From assembly GCA_963678555.2 (NCBI GenBank), contig CAXXJA010000003.1, positions 62,001 to 126,000 on the forward strand: DNA of 64,000 nt. Reading direction: 5' to 3'. The notes below the pieces were generated by a model. That model ran no database searches. It was not told the DNA's origin and was given only the letters and a program-made list of their open reading frames with translations. Origin of the DNA: SABI01 sp963678555. Its GTDB lineage: Bacteria; Spirochaetota; Spirochaetia; Sphaerochaetales; Sphaerochaetaceae. Within the stretch, counting starts at the first letter, position 1. Each line of letters opens with the position of its first letter. The translations under genes and the position numbers were made by a program. Positions 1 through 8,702 of this stretch are shown piece after piece.

Positions 1-1103
1 ATCGTCAGGGGCAATACCCCGCAGTCCTACTGTGAACGGCATCACATTGAAGGAGGTTTCCATACCGGAGACCTGAGAGATATCTTTCGCAAGAGACGAC
101 TCGATGATTGCACTGTACAGCGGTGCGCCGGGATTACCCAGAAGGATATCGGTGAGGAGGGAGAGAGTGATGACCTCCACGGGGTCATCCACATCACTGG
201 TGGCCCAGTTGAAGGTGATTGAAGCGGTACGCGTCTCATCCTGAATGTCCATAAGGGGAGCGGGTATCGTGATCTGTCGTTCCTTCTTCCACTTCTGGGC
301 ACGCGGTGTCCTGCCGATCGGTTTCTGGGGAGAATACTCTGACAGATACTGACTGTCCAGATGCAGGAGATATCTGTCAATTTCCTCATCCCCGTAGAAA
401 AAGAGGCGCGCGTTGCTCGGATGATAGTAGGTGCTGTGGAAGGCTTTGAACTTCTGGTAGGTCAGAGAGGTGATCGACAGCGGGTCGCCTCCTGATTCAT
501 AGAGGTACGGAGTATCGGGAAACAGATGGCGTACACTTCCCCGTGATACGATAGAATCATGGTCGCTCAGCTCACCGAGCATCTCGTTGAAGACGACTCC
601 TTCGAAGCGGAGTTTCCCCTCTTCAGTCTGAGTGACCCGTATCCCCTCCTGCCAGAAGGTTTCCTTCTTGAGAAGAGGGTTGAACACGGCATCGGCATAC
701 ACGGTAAACAGGTTCATGAAGTCCTGCTTCACAACCGAGGCTGCCGGATAGGCAGTGAAATCAGGATAGGTCATCGCATTCATGAAGGTCTGGGCACTGC
801 CCTTGAGTAGCGACATGAACGGGTCACGCACAGGATAGGAATCGCTTCCGGCAAGTACCGAATGCTCGATGATATGGGGAGTCCCGCAGTCATCCTGCAC
901 CGGTGTCCTGAACACGAACGAGAAGAAGTTCTCCGGATCATCGTTCGATATATGGTACACCTCCATCCCGGTTATCCTGTGCTGATAATGGTATCCGTAT
1001 CCATGATAATCATCGAGAACGTCTACTGACTGGAGAATAAACCCGCTGACCTCTGATCCCGGGGTTCTGCTTTCACCCTGCCTGTACCCTTCTTTACTCA
1101 CAT
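1..1103 (-). CDS. Peptidase M16C, presequence-protease-like (3' part outside window)
   Basis: This is the N-terminal 367 residues of a zinc metalloprotease of the PreP/insulinase M16C family, which degrades unfolded peptides inside a closed two-half chamber. The inverted zinc motif HxxEH is visible at residues 76-80 (HIIEH). The distal glutamate ligand is probably E173, in the context GVVFNEM. Family members are about 970-1000 residues, so roughly 600 residues lie left of the window. The start ATG at 1101-1103 has a good ribosome binding site, AAGGAG, 4 bases upstream. There is no signal peptide, so the enzyme is probably cytoplasmic. It is divergent from nfo across an unusually symmetric promoter region. 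Confidence 0.9.
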
Positions 1104-1140
1104 AATTCTCCTTAGGCATCGCCCATCACCCATCACCATC

Positions 1141-1200
1141 ACAGAAGGTAGCATGAGGATAATGCGATTGACAACCCGTCGACCTTCGCCTACCTTCTGT
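1141..1200. promoter_or_regulatory. Symmetric divergent promoter region with 11-bp inverted repeat
   Basis: An 11-bp perfect inverted repeat, ACAGAAGGTAG at 1141-1151 and CTACCTTCTGT at 1190-1200, flanks a shared centre. In the centre TTGACAA (1168-1174) reads as TTGACA on the plus strand and TTGTCA on the minus strand. Each repeat arm supplies a TACCTT -10-like hexamer, 17 bp (plus) and 18 bp (minus) from its -35. It probably drives nfo rightward and the M16 protease leftward. The hexamers are seen directly; promoter activity is inferred. Confidence 0.5.
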
Positions 1201-1219
1201 GGTAAGGAGTCATAACGCT

Positions 1220-2065
1220 ATGCAGTACATCGGAGCGCATGTGAGCGCAGCAGGAGGAGTGGATCAGGCCGTTGACCGGGCACTGGCTATTGGAGCGAAT
1301 GCCCTGGCACTGTTCACGAAAAATCAGAAACAGTGGAACGCACCTGCTCTTACCGAAGAGAAGATCAGGGAGTTCACTCAGGCCGTGAGTCGGGCGGGGT
1401 TCCGTCCGGAACAGATTCTCCCGCATGACAGTTATCTGATCAACCTCGGTAACCCGGATGCGGAGAAGAGAAAGAAGAGCTCCGATGCATTCGTGGATGA
1501 GATGCAGCGGGTGTATCAGCTGGGTCTCGACCGGCTCAATTTCCATCCGGGGGCTCACCTGAATCAGGTCTCCGCAGAGGAATCGATACGTCTGATCGCC
1601 GGGGAGATAGATCGTGCACTGTCGGAAGTCCCTTTTGTGCATGCCGTCATAGAAACCACTGCCGGTCAGGGATCGGCTCTCGGACGTACCTTTGAAGAGA
1701 TAGCCTCCATCATGGAGAACGTGAAACAGAAGGACCGTGTCGGTGTCTGTATCGATACCTGCCACATCTTCGCAGGAGGATACGATATCAGAACAGCTGA
1801 GGGTTTTCTGGAAGTGATGGACAGATTTGATGAGCTCATCGGGGCAGAGAAACTGATGGGGATGCACCTTAATGACGCGAAAAGTGAATATGGCTCCCGC
1901 GTTGACCGCCATGCTCCGCTGGGAGAGGGGAATATCGGACTTGCATGCTTCAGGACGATGATGAGCGACCCCCGTTTCCACGGCATCCCGCTGATCCTCG
2001 AGACCCCGAAGCCTGAACTGTGGCCGCAGGAGATTGGGCTCCTGAGATCCTACGCATCAGCATGA
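1220..2065 (+). CDS. nfo: Endonuclease IV (AP endonuclease)
   Basis: Endonuclease IV cleaves the DNA backbone 5' of abasic sites and removes 3' blocking groups in base excision repair, using three zinc ions. The 281-residue product has the usual family length. All nine metal ligands known for the E. coli enzyme occur at the same residue numbers: H69, H109, E145, D179, H182, H216, D229, H231 and E261. I chose the ATG at 1220 rather than an in-frame start 21 bases upstream, because AAGGAG at 1204-1209 is well placed and the protein then begins MQYIGAHVSAAGG, as in other family members. It overlaps the next gene by ATGA, so the two are translationally coupled. Confidence 0.97.
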   Translation: MQYIGAHVSAAGGVDQAVDRALAIGANALALFTKNQKQWNAPALTEEKIREFTQAVSRAGFRPEQILPHDSYLINLGNPDAEKRKKSSDAFVDEMQRVYQLGLDRLNFHPGAHLNQVSAEESIRLIAGEIDRALSEVPFVHAVIETTAGQGSALGRTFEEIASIMENVKQKDRVGVCIDTCHIFAGGYDIRTAEGFLEVMDRFDELIGAEKLMGMHLNDAKSEYGSRVDRHAPLGEGNIGLACFRTMMSDPRFHGIPLILETPKPELWPQEIGLLRSYASA

Positions 2066-2808
2066 GCAGGTTCGAACTGTTTCCGGACCTGCCCTCCCCG
2101 TTTATCCTCTCTCACCGAGGAAACACCTGCCCGGCCCCGGAGAATTCCATGGAGGCGTTTCAGTCCTGTGTTGACAGGAAGATTTCCGGTATCGAGCTGG
2201 ACGTTCACCTCTGCGCCAGTGGTGAGGCCGTTGTCATACACGACAGCGACCTGTACAGGATGACGGGGAAGAACGCCCGAGTGGAAGAACTCACCTGGGA
2301 TCAGCTGAAGCTCCTATCTCTTGGAACCAATGAAGAACAGAGGGATCTGGGCTACCGTATTCCTCTGCTCAACGAGGTCCTCTCCTCCTTCTCGAACGAT
2401 CTGTATTTCGATATAGAGCTGAAGCCGAAGAACATCCCCTCACATGCTCTCATAGATCGAACCAGAGAAGCCGTGCAGACCTATCACCTGGAGCAGAGAG
2501 TTCTGATATCTTCGTTCAACCCGCTGGCCCTGAACATCTGGAAGCACAGGGGCCTACACCGAGTTCCCTTAGCGCTCATCTATTCTGAAGGAGAGGGTGT
2601 ACCGCGATTCCTACAGCATGGAAATGGAAGGTTCCTTGTCAACTGTGATGTTCTGAAACCCCATTCATCGCTATACGAAAGGTCGAAAAGGTTCTTAAAA
2701 GGCTATGAAGTCATCGTCTGGGGAGACCCGATACCGGATCATCTCACTCGTCGGGTACGAGGTATCGTGACCGATCACGCTGAGCAGTTCATCGCTATTG
2801 AAGTATAA
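2062..2808 (+). CDS. Glycerophosphodiester phosphodiesterase
   Basis: This 248-residue enzyme hydrolyses glycerophosphodiesters, the deacylated phospholipids, to glycerol-3-phosphate and an alcohol. The GDPD signature is complete: HRG (H18, R19), E27-N28, the metal-binding pair E45/D47 in IELDVH, and HD at 60-61. No signal peptide is present, so it resembles cytoplasmic UgpQ rather than periplasmic GlpQ. The start ATG overlaps the nfo stop codon (ATGA), which fixes the start better than an in-frame start further upstream. The last 14 bases overlap the end of the convergent lipoprotein gene. Confidence 0.93.
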   Translation: MSRFELFPDLPSPFILSHRGNTCPAPENSMEAFQSCVDRKISGIELDVHLCASGEAVVIHDSDLYRMTGKNARVEELTWDQLKLLSLGTNEEQRDLGYRIPLLNEVLSSFSNDLYFDIELKPKNIPSHALIDRTREAVQTYHLEQRVLISSFNPLALNIWKHRGLHRVPLALIYSEGEGVPRFLQHGNGRFLVNCDVLKPHSSLYERSKRFLKGYEVIVWGDPIPDHLTRRVRGIVTDHAEQFIAIEV

Positions 2809-4204
2809 AACGCTTGAGTAATGATGCGGTCAGTCTCCCGTACATCTGGAAGGCATCGGCAAGGGCGCTCTCCTCGTCAGATCCACGTCCGACCGAGTTG
2901 ACCATCCCGGTTGACGCAAGGAGGGTCTGCGTACCCGCACGGTAGAGGCCGCTCTCGCCGGCTACCTGTACCGACACTCCCCGTTCAAGCCGAGTGAACG
3001 CAACCACGCCCACCTTTCCGTAGAGCACAATGTCTTCACTTCCTTCCCTGCTCTGTCCTCTCGTGATCGCTTCGAAGAAATCCTCATCATCTTCCTGTAT
3101 TGATTCGTGTACAGACCGGAAGGAGAAACCATAGCCGCTCAGGTACTCATCGACCAGTATCTCCGTGTTCCGGGTAGGCAGCAGTGCACCCCGCAGAGAG
3201 TATTCTCCAAAGGCGATCATCATATTCTGCCCCAGAGGATACGAACGCTGATACGGCACGGTTACGGCGCTAGATTGAATGATCTCCTCCAGGCGCTGCC
3301 GGTCAGCAGGTGACAGGGAGGTGTTGCTGATACCGAAGGCCTCAGGGTCGAATGTGACCGTATAGGTACCCCGGTGGAGCATCGAACTGTTCGTATTGAT
3401 GAAGCGGGCCAGTCCCTCCCCGTCACTGATGAGGGGGACTGTGTCGGCATATTCCCTGTTCATCACATCCCGCGCCCTGATGGATATCAGAAGAGGGGCA
3501 CCCTTGATCTTCGGTGCGATCGTACGGGTCCCCCGCTGCACGTAGAAGGTGTGGGCAAGGTCACTGTGTCTGACAATGGCAACCTTCTGTGCTATGGAAA
3601 GGATATTGTCAGCCGCCTCCCGATAGATCTCCTCCCCCTGAGGGCCCGCTATCGAGCCCGAGAGGGAGATGATGGAGAGATAATCCTGCACTGCACTGAT
3701 GTCCCTGTTCTCACGCAACGCCTGGGAGGCAGAGTCATTGAGAAGCGATATCTCCTGCTTCGTCTTCTCGATTTCGATCAGGCGATCACTGCGGTTCGAT
3801 TCAAGGATCGCTCTGTCGGCGACAGCATACAGATGAACCGTAACAGTATCCTCTCCCTCTTTGATGAATTGCCGCGTGATCCTCAGATTATAGTCGCCAA
3901 TGGCATCCGAGCGCGAGAGTTCGGCAATGTAGGAATTGGAGATGTCCTTCCCCAGATACTCGGATATCTGAGTGAGTATTGACTCGTAGCTCCTCACACG
4001 GGCAGTGAGCTCATCTGACCCGGATCCCGTTCCCACGAAGGGGAGACTGTCTCTCGCTGCTCTAGGCTCAAACACCCAGATGGGAGTATCTTCCAGATTG
4101 GAACGGATGACCGATTCAAGAGAGGAGCACCCGGAGAGGAAAAGCAGCGGCAGAAGGATGGCAAGCACAGCAAGATACCTGCCCGTACAGAGCCTTGATC
4201 TCAT
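2795..4204 (-). CDS. LPP20-family-like lipoprotein
   Basis: The 469-residue predicted lipoprotein has a signal peptide and lipobox LSGC with the acylated cysteine at residue 26. Just after it comes a region resembling the LPP20 fold (PIWVFEP..., a GTGSG turn, then a helix and strands up to about residue 140), a type common in spirochaetes and Helicobacter. The remainder, about residues 220-469, looks like beta-rich repeats without a recognised name. It ends with a probable second LPP20-like helix that includes DEESALADAFQM. Its start overlaps the stop of the upstream envelope gene by 4 bases (ATGA), so the two are coupled and may act together at the outer membrane. The function is unknown. 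Confidence 0.8.
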   Translation of the reverse strand: MRSRLCTGRYLAVLAILLPLLFLSGCSSLESVIRSNLEDTPIWVFEPRAARDSLPFVGTGSGSDELTARVRSYESILTQISEYLGKDISNSYIAELSRSDAIGDYNLRITRQFIKEGEDTVTVHLYAVADRAILESNRSDRLIEIEKTKQEISLLNDSASQALRENRDISAVQDYLSIISLSGSIAGPQGEEIYREAADNILSIAQKVAIVRHSDLAHTFYVQRGTRTIAPKIKGAPLLISIRARDVMNREYADTVPLISDGEGLARFINTNSSMLHRGTYTVTFDPEAFGISNTSLSPADRQRLEEIIQSSAVTVPYQRSYPLGQNMMIAFGEYSLRGALLPTRNTEILVDEYLSGYGFSFRSVHESIQEDDEDFFEAITRGQSREGSEDIVLYGKVGVVAFTRLERGVSVQVAGESGLYRAGTQTLLASTGMVNSVGRGSDEESALADAFQMYGRLTASLLKRFILQ

Positions 4205-5217
4205 AGGCGCACCTCCAGAGCAAGCGAGGCGGCATACATTCCCTCAAGAGGGGAATCCTGTACCCGGTACGAAAGACCGAGCATACAGGCAAAGAAGGGA
4301 GAGCACCGGTAGGATATCCCTCCGGTGATCTCACTGTAGGCAAAGGACTGAACCTGCTGAGAGACCGATACGCCGTATCCGAAGTCCGCCGTACCGCGGA
4401 CAGAGATTCTGCTGACCGGTGCCTGATGCTCTAGCGTCGGGAATACCTGGGTGAAAAGAATCTCTCCGGTGATACCGACCATCGGAGCAAGGAAGAGAGC
4501 CGAGCTGTCGTAGGGAACCCTGATATGTGCTCCCGTATGGAGGGAAAGATACGGTGAACGGATCCATTTCACCGTATAGGATGGCGAGAGAGAAAAAGAG
4601 GTCCCTGAGACGGTCACAGGAAGAGTGATCGTATGCACGTTCCACGGTGTGAGTACCATATGGTCGACAAGAGGTCTCTGTGCCCACTCAAGGGCAAGAT
4701 ACCGGACATCCGCATCCTGTGCATCGACCCGGACGGTTGCGATGAGAGTGCCGTCGCTCTCTTTCACGGCAAGCATATCTCCGGTTCGAACGGACTGTGC
4801 ACCACCAACCTGACTCAATAGCGGCGCCTCGTGTGCTGCGATGAGGGTCATCCCCTGTGCATCGAGATCGAAAAAGGTCTGTGCCACCTCAGGGAGGACA
4901 CCCCGCAGCTGACCGATCGCCTGCTTCTCGAACGGCTCCTGTTCATCGACCAGGAACATGAGTGTACGGTAGAGAGATTCCCCCTCATAGGTGAACAGCA
5001 GCTGTACTACGGCAAGTTCCCGGTCGCTCCAGGACACTTCCCCGACATCCAGGGAGGTCACCGAAAGAGACAGATCTCCCGTTCCCTGAGGAACATAGGA
5101 AAGGAAGGAAGGGACCATCTCCTGCAGGTTCTTCTCCAGATCCTGGCCGGAAGCATACAGAACCGTCAGAGAGAAAAGAAGAAGGCATGCAGCAGACATT
5201 CGCCTGATCATACGCAT
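4201..5217 (-). CDS. Exported beta-rich protein, possible outer-membrane protein
   Basis: This 338-residue protein begins with a signal peptide (basic MRMIRRM, a hydrophobic stretch to about residue 20, then ASGQ). The second half alternates hydrophobic and polar residues in short strands, and the protein ends with a strand finishing in L-E-V-R-L. That fits an outer-membrane beta-barrel or an associated periplasmic domain. I recognise no family. It lies between pepT, whose stop codon region it overlaps by 10 bases, and the LPP20-like lipoprotein, which it overlaps by 4. A second in-frame ATG at 5211 is an alternative start. Confidence 0.75.
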   Translation of the reverse strand: MRMIRRMSAACLLLFSLTVLYASGQDLEKNLQEMVPSFLSYVPQGTGDLSLSVTSLDVGEVSWSDRELAVVQLLFTYEGESLYRTLMFLVDEQEPFEKQAIGQLRGVLPEVAQTFFDLDAQGMTLIAAHEAPLLSQVGGAQSVRTGDMLAVKESDGTLIATVRVDAQDADVRYLALEWAQRPLVDHMVLTPWNVHTITLPVTVSGTSFSLSPSYTVKWIRSPYLSLHTGAHIRVPYDSSALFLAPMVGITGEILFTQVFPTLEHQAPVSRISVRGTADFGYGVSVSQQVQSFAYSEITGGISYRCSPFFACMLGLSYRVQDSPLEGMYAASLALEVRL

Positions 5218-6449
5218 GAGGCCCAGTATCTCACGATCTCGGTGACAAAGAGCGCGGATGAGCAGGCATCACTCATTGCAAGGAACTCGTACTTAGAATG
5301 ATAGTTATGGCCTCCGGTGAAGATGTTGGGTGTCGGCACTCCCATCTGAGTAAGTCTCGCTCCATCGGTACCCCCGCGAATCACTTTGAGTGTCAGATCA
5401 ATACCCAGATGCTTTGCACTCTCCTGGAGGGACTGCATCACCTGCGGGTGCTCGGCTATTCCATCAGCCATATTTGAATAGGAGTGGCTCACTTCGGTCG
5501 TGACCTCCCCTCCGGGGTACAGCTGTCGCACCATGCGGGCAAGAGCCTCAAGAGTCTCGATTCTTTGGCGGAATCTCTCACCATCAAAGTCCCGCACGTA
5601 TACGAGAAACCGTGTCTCTTCGATCTTTCCGTGGATCTCATCCACTGAATAATAGCCATACCGTCCGTCGGTTGCTTCAGGTGATTCCTGGGCAGGGAGT
5701 GCGGATATGAACGTATGTGCCATGATCACCGAGTTCACCATCCGGCCACGTGCAGCTCCAAGATGGTAGGGAACACCCACACAGGTAACCGTGACCGTTG
5801 CGGCATTGAAGCATTCTGCTTCGACTTCTGCTGCAGGCCCTCCGTCCAGTGTATAGCATACCCTGCTGTGAAGATGTTCGAGCCGGAACGCATCCATCCC
5901 TCCCCCCGTCTCTTCATCGGTGGTGAAGATGCACTCTATCTCTCCGTGCTCTATCTCGGGGTGACTCATCAGATGCATCGCGACAGCCATGAGAATGGCT
6001 ACGCCGGCCTTGTCATCAGCTCCGAGGAGGGTCGTTCCGTCGGCCACGACAATCGTCTCTCCGATATGGCTCTGCAGGGAGGGGTCACTGATAACAACAT
6101 CTTCCTTCAGGACGATCGGATTACCGTCGTACGATGATATCACCCGGGGCTTCACCCCGTTCCCCGGCACATCGTCGGCCACATCAACGTGTGCCATGAA
6201 CCCGACCGGCTCTACGGGTACGGAAGTCGACATATTCGACGGCACCCGTGCTATCAGATACCCGTTGGGATCTCTAACGATATCATCGATCCCCATATCT
6301 CTGCATTGACGTTCGAGCAGTTCGAGCAACTCCAGCTGTCCGTCGCTTGTAGGTCTGTGGTCTGTAACATGAGGGTCACTCATCGTATCTATGCGTGCAT
6401 ATTGCAGAAACAGGTCAAGAATCGTGTCATGAAGAAAATCGACTGCCAT
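5208..6449 (-). CDS. pepT: Peptidase T (tripeptide aminopeptidase)
   Basis: Peptidase T removes the N-terminal residue from tripeptides in the cytoplasm and belongs to the dinuclear zinc M20B family. The 413 residues match the usual length of about 408. Visible metal and catalytic residues are H87-x-D89 (MAHVDV), the LGADDKAG loop at 143-149, E179/E180 in TTDEETGGG, and the C-terminal GGHNYHSKYE. I chose the ATG at 6449, preceded by GGGAG and starting MAVDFLHDTI. A longer in-frame version would add 44 residues of non-homologous leader. The end overlaps the next gene by 10 bases. Confidence 0.95.
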   Translation of the reverse strand: MAVDFLHDTILDLFLQYARIDTMSDPHVTDHRPTSDGQLELLELLERQCRDMGIDDIVRDPNGYLIARVPSNMSTSVPVEPVGFMAHVDVADDVPGNGVKPRVISSYDGNPIVLKEDVVISDPSLQSHIGETIVVADGTTLLGADDKAGVAILMAVAMHLMSHPEIEHGEIECIFTTDEETGGGMDAFRLEHLHSRVCYTLDGGPAAEVEAECFNAATVTVTCVGVPYHLGAARGRMVNSVIMAHTFISALPAQESPEATDGRYGYYSVDEIHGKIEETRFLVYVRDFDGERFRQRIETLEALARMVRQLYPGGEVTTEVSHSYSNMADGIAEHPQVMQSLQESAKHLGIDLTLKVIRGGTDGARLTQMGVPTPNIFTGGHNYHSKYEFLAMSDACSSALFVTEIVRYWASCV

Positions 6450-6542
6450 GGTAAGCTCCCTATATTCAGATGTATGAACCATTATTCCACAACTGCACGA
6501 AGGCAACAAGAGGGAGGAGACCACAACAGTCGGTGAGAGCGT

Positions 6543-6562
6543 GTGCCGGGGGAACCCGGCAC
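6543..6562 (-). terminator. GC-rich hairpin between the 292-residue lipoprotein gene and pepT
   Basis: A perfect 8-bp stem, GTGCCGGG at 6543-6550 and CCCGGCAC at 6555-6562, closes a 4-base loop just after the stop codon of the upstream lipoprotein gene. No U-tract follows in the leftward direction, so it may be a weak terminator or an mRNA-end stabiliser instead. Confidence 0.45.
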
Positions 6563-6573
6563 CACACTGCAGC

Positions 6574-7452
6574 TCAGGCACTGAAATTATACGTTTCCAG
6601 CATCGGCTTCACCATATCTATCACGTTATAGATACTGAAGACAACGAGGATCAGTCCGGTCACCACCGCATTGTACCCCATCGACTTTCCCACAGTGATC
6701 ATGCTGGTTGCAAGGGTGTAGGCGGCAGTGGAATCTGTAGTAACATCGACGATCCACTCCTGAAATGACTCTGCCATGCTCTGATCATCGAGGGAGTAAT
6801 AGCGGTAGAGAGCCATGAACGTCGTGGCAAGCACACCTGCGGCTACCGATACGGCGGCTGCGGCGGTCACCTTACCCCAGAAGATCACCGTGGGAATGGC
6901 GGCGTACACGATACCTGCGACAAGAAGCACAATCGACTTGGTGAGCAGCTTCTGCATATCCTTCAAGAATGCCGCCTGCTGACTCGGAGGAATCGAACGC
7001 GACAGTTCTTCGCTGAGAGCTCCGATCTCTCTGGCAGCCCGGTCCACCTCCACAAGCAGGTCCTGATACTCATCAGCGGATACCAGCTGCTCAGCCTGAG
7101 CGACTATCTCCTGAGGGTCCTCACTTGAAAGAAGCGTATAGGTGAACTGCAGATACTCCTCTCCCCTTGGCTCCTCAAGCATACGGGTGACGATCTGCTT
7201 CCCGTTCAGGGGAGTTTCCCTCACACTTGCCAGAGCCCGGAAAGCCTCATCGTGCTCAATCAGAACCGGTTCGATCACCTGGTACTGTTCATCCACGACC
7301 GTCGCCACCGGATCTATGATATCGGCCATCTCGAACGATCCGTTGGGCAGGGCGTCCCACGCAAGTGTACATCCGATGAGTGAAATCATGACATAGATAG
7401 AGATTATCGATGTCGCGATTCCTGTTCCTGTGCCCGTTCTCTTCATCTTCAT
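6574..7452 (-). CDS. Predicted lipoprotein with C-terminal membrane segments
   Basis: The 292-residue protein of unknown family carries a signal sequence with a lipobox-like LIGC (cysteine at residue 28). A polar helical region follows, about residues 35-165, rich in E, D and Q. Three hydrophobic segments lie at about 170-190, 195-215 and 255-285, suggesting membrane insertion beyond the lipid anchor. Lipoproteins with several transmembrane helices are uncommon, so the lipobox may be fortuitous and the first segment may be an ordinary membrane anchor. The start overlaps the stop of the upstream gene (ATGA), so they form one operon. Confidence 0.7.
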   Translation of the reverse strand: MKMKRTGTGTGIATSIISIYVMISLIGCTLAWDALPNGSFEMADIIDPVATVVDEQYQVIEPVLIEHDEAFRALASVRETPLNGKQIVTRMLEEPRGEEYLQFTYTLLSSEDPQEIVAQAEQLVSADEYQDLLVEVDRAAREIGALSEELSRSIPPSQQAAFLKDMQKLLTKSIVLLVAGIVYAAIPTVIFWGKVTAAAAVSVAAGVLATTFMALYRYYSLDDQSMAESFQEWIVDVTTDSTAAYTLATSMITVGKSMGYNAVVTGLILVVFSIYNVIDMVKPMLETYNFSA

Positions 7453-8018
7453 TCCTCCTCCTTCCTATGGGAATCGATGTCAAAGGATGCCACTGTATAT
7501 CGTATCTCAACAGCGGCATCGAACCTGTTGAAGCCGGGGATGAAACCCCGGATATAATCAAGTTCCTCAGTGAATGACCGTGACAGGTCACGTGCGCGGA
7601 TTTTCGGAACGACAGATACCCCTCCGGGCAGATTGATCTCGTACCCGAGTGTCATCTCATTGATGGAATGAGCAGTGAGACTGGGTGTGAATGGACCGAT
7701 AAAGATCACCATCTCAATCAGACTTACTGAGTAGAAGAGACCTGAGGAGAAAGGGAAGATCGTGAGATGCAGTCCGGCATCCAGCAGCTGCTCATTTCCT
7801 CCTGTCCCGTCCGCTATGTAGGTGACGGGGACCGAGAAACCCAGTTCACCATATGAAACGCCGATGCTTCCGCTCAGGTAGAGGGAAGACAGGAAAAGCG
7901 AACGTATGCTGGTGGTATCTACAGCACCGTAAAGATCAAGTGCGGGGACATTCAATGGTTCGCCGGACATCGGGAAGATCAGCAGAACCACGAACAGAAG
8001 AACAGACAACACTTTCAT
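7449..8018 (-). CDS. Exported beta-barrel-like protein
   Basis: The 189-residue product has a signal peptide (MKVLSVLLFVVLLIFPMSGEP). It continues as short amphipathic strands with aromatic and glycine residues (SGSIGVSYGELGFSVP, SGLFYSVSL), as in small outer-membrane barrels. There is no recognised family. It is the first gene of the pair with the 292-residue predicted lipoprotein, joined by a 4-base overlap. A GGGGGAAAG ribosome binding site lies directly upstream of the ATG. The C-terminus is polar (SHRKEEE) and lacks the usual terminal aromatic, so outer-membrane insertion is uncertain. Confidence 0.65.
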   Translation of the reverse strand: MKVLSVLLFVVLLIFPMSGEPLNVPALDLYGAVDTTSIRSLFLSSLYLSGSIGVSYGELGFSVPVTYIADGTGGNEQLLDAGLHLTIFPFSSGLFYSVSLIEMVIFIGPFTPSLTAHSINEMTLGYEINLPGGVSVVPKIRARDLSRSFTEELDYIRGFIPGFNRFDAAVEIRYTVASFDIDSHRKEEE

Positions 8019-8036
8019 ACTTTCCCCCTACGCACT

Positions 8037-8069
8037 AAAAAGCAGTACACCCGTGAAGGTAGCACTGCT
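8037..8069 (-). terminator. Probable intrinsic terminator of the 160-residue membrane protein gene
   Basis: Reading leftward, AGCAGT (8069-8064) pairs with ACTGCT (8046-8041) around a partly paired middle. A run of five T residues (8041-8037) follows. It lies after the stop at 8112 and before the gene starting at 8018. The inner stem is imperfect, hence the moderate confidence. Confidence 0.5.
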
Positions 8070-8087
8070 TCTGAGGAGGTCTCAATC

Positions 8088-8099
8088 GTCTATATAGAC
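8088..8099. promoter_or_regulatory. 12-bp perfect palindrome
   Basis: GTCTATATAGAC at 8088-8099 is a perfect palindrome lying just downstream of the 160-residue membrane protein gene. It may be a protein binding site or chance in an AT-rich spacer; nothing else supports it. Confidence 0.2.
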
Positions 8100-8111
8100 T
8101 AGTTGAAGTGT

Positions 8112-8594
8112 CTAGGCAGACTCCCAGCCCAGAACCTGTATGATCTGGCCGTATATCTTCTTGTGCCGGGATACGACGAACAGGTCTCTGTTACCGTCGG
8201 TCAGGTTGAAGATCAGTCCATGTCTCATCCCGACCACCTTTGCGGTCTCCACCGACTCGATCTCACGGATGGGGCGGGACCAGACCAGACGTACGGGAGA
8301 GCCCTTCTGATAGAGTTCGAGAGACTCTTCGGTGATGATGAACCTGCCTCTCACCAGATCCTCGGATTTCATCGGGGGAACCTTCGCCATGAAACAGCTG
8401 TACCGCACAGGACGGTCCACGGAAGAGAGAACGACCCGCTCACTCACGTAGTACTCTACCCGGTAGTAGAGAAAGAGCATCAGGAAGATGAGGACGAATA
8501 TCGACCAGTAGGTCCACGAGGGGATGCTTCCCTCCGGGAGAAATATCGCCAGGGCGAAAAATGCAAGCAGCAGAATCCGAATCAGAATTTTCAT
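8112..8594 (-). CDS. Membrane-anchored protein with PH-like cytoplasmic domain
   Basis: The 160-residue protein has two hydrophobic segments at about 1-20 and 25-43, then a soluble domain. That domain has the strand pattern of a bacterial PH/GRAM-like domain (RFIITEESLELYQ, PVRLVWSRPIREIESVE, GLIFNLTDGNRDLFVV). A longer in-frame start exists 66 bases upstream, but the hydrophobic start MKILIRILLL at 8594 looks natural. No clear Shine-Dalgarno sequence precedes it. Instead TATAGT ends 7 bases before the ATG, so a leaderless transcript is possible. The family assignment is by fold pattern only. Confidence 0.65.
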   Translation of the reverse strand: MKILIRILLLAFFALAIFLPEGSIPSWTYWSIFVLIFLMLFLYYRVEYYVSERVVLSSVDRPVRYSCFMAKVPPMKSEDLVRGRFIITEESLELYQKGSPVRLVWSRPIREIESVETAKVVGMRHGLIFNLTDGNRDLFVVSRHKKIYGQIIQVLGWESA

Positions 8595-8667
8595 GATGAC
8601 CACTATATCAAAACCGCATCCGTGATACCAGAGGGAAGGAAAGAAGCATTCTCCCTGCATGAGTGCT

Positions 8668-8696
8668 TGATTCTATACCGTTGTGGTAGTATCTTC
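8668..8696 (+). promoter_or_regulatory. Candidate promoter of the DUF2156 gene
   Basis: TTGATT (8668-8673), a 17-bp spacer and TATCTT (8691-8696) place the expected transcription start at or next to the ATG at 8703. That would give a leaderless mRNA, consistent with the absence of any GGAG-like motif. Confidence 0.4.
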
Positions 8697-8702
8697 TCTT
8701 TT

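Noticed and set aside
1190..1981. Long minus-strand frame of 263 codons opposite nfo
   Set aside because: It lies entirely antisense to a certain endonuclease IV gene, has no ribosome binding site or recognisable product, and reflects codon bias of the true gene.
8103..8702. Upstream in-frame extension of the DUF2156 protein by 200 residues
   Set aside because: The extension is antisense to the 160-residue membrane protein gene, and its sequence does not resemble DUF2156. The family start matches the ATG at 8703.
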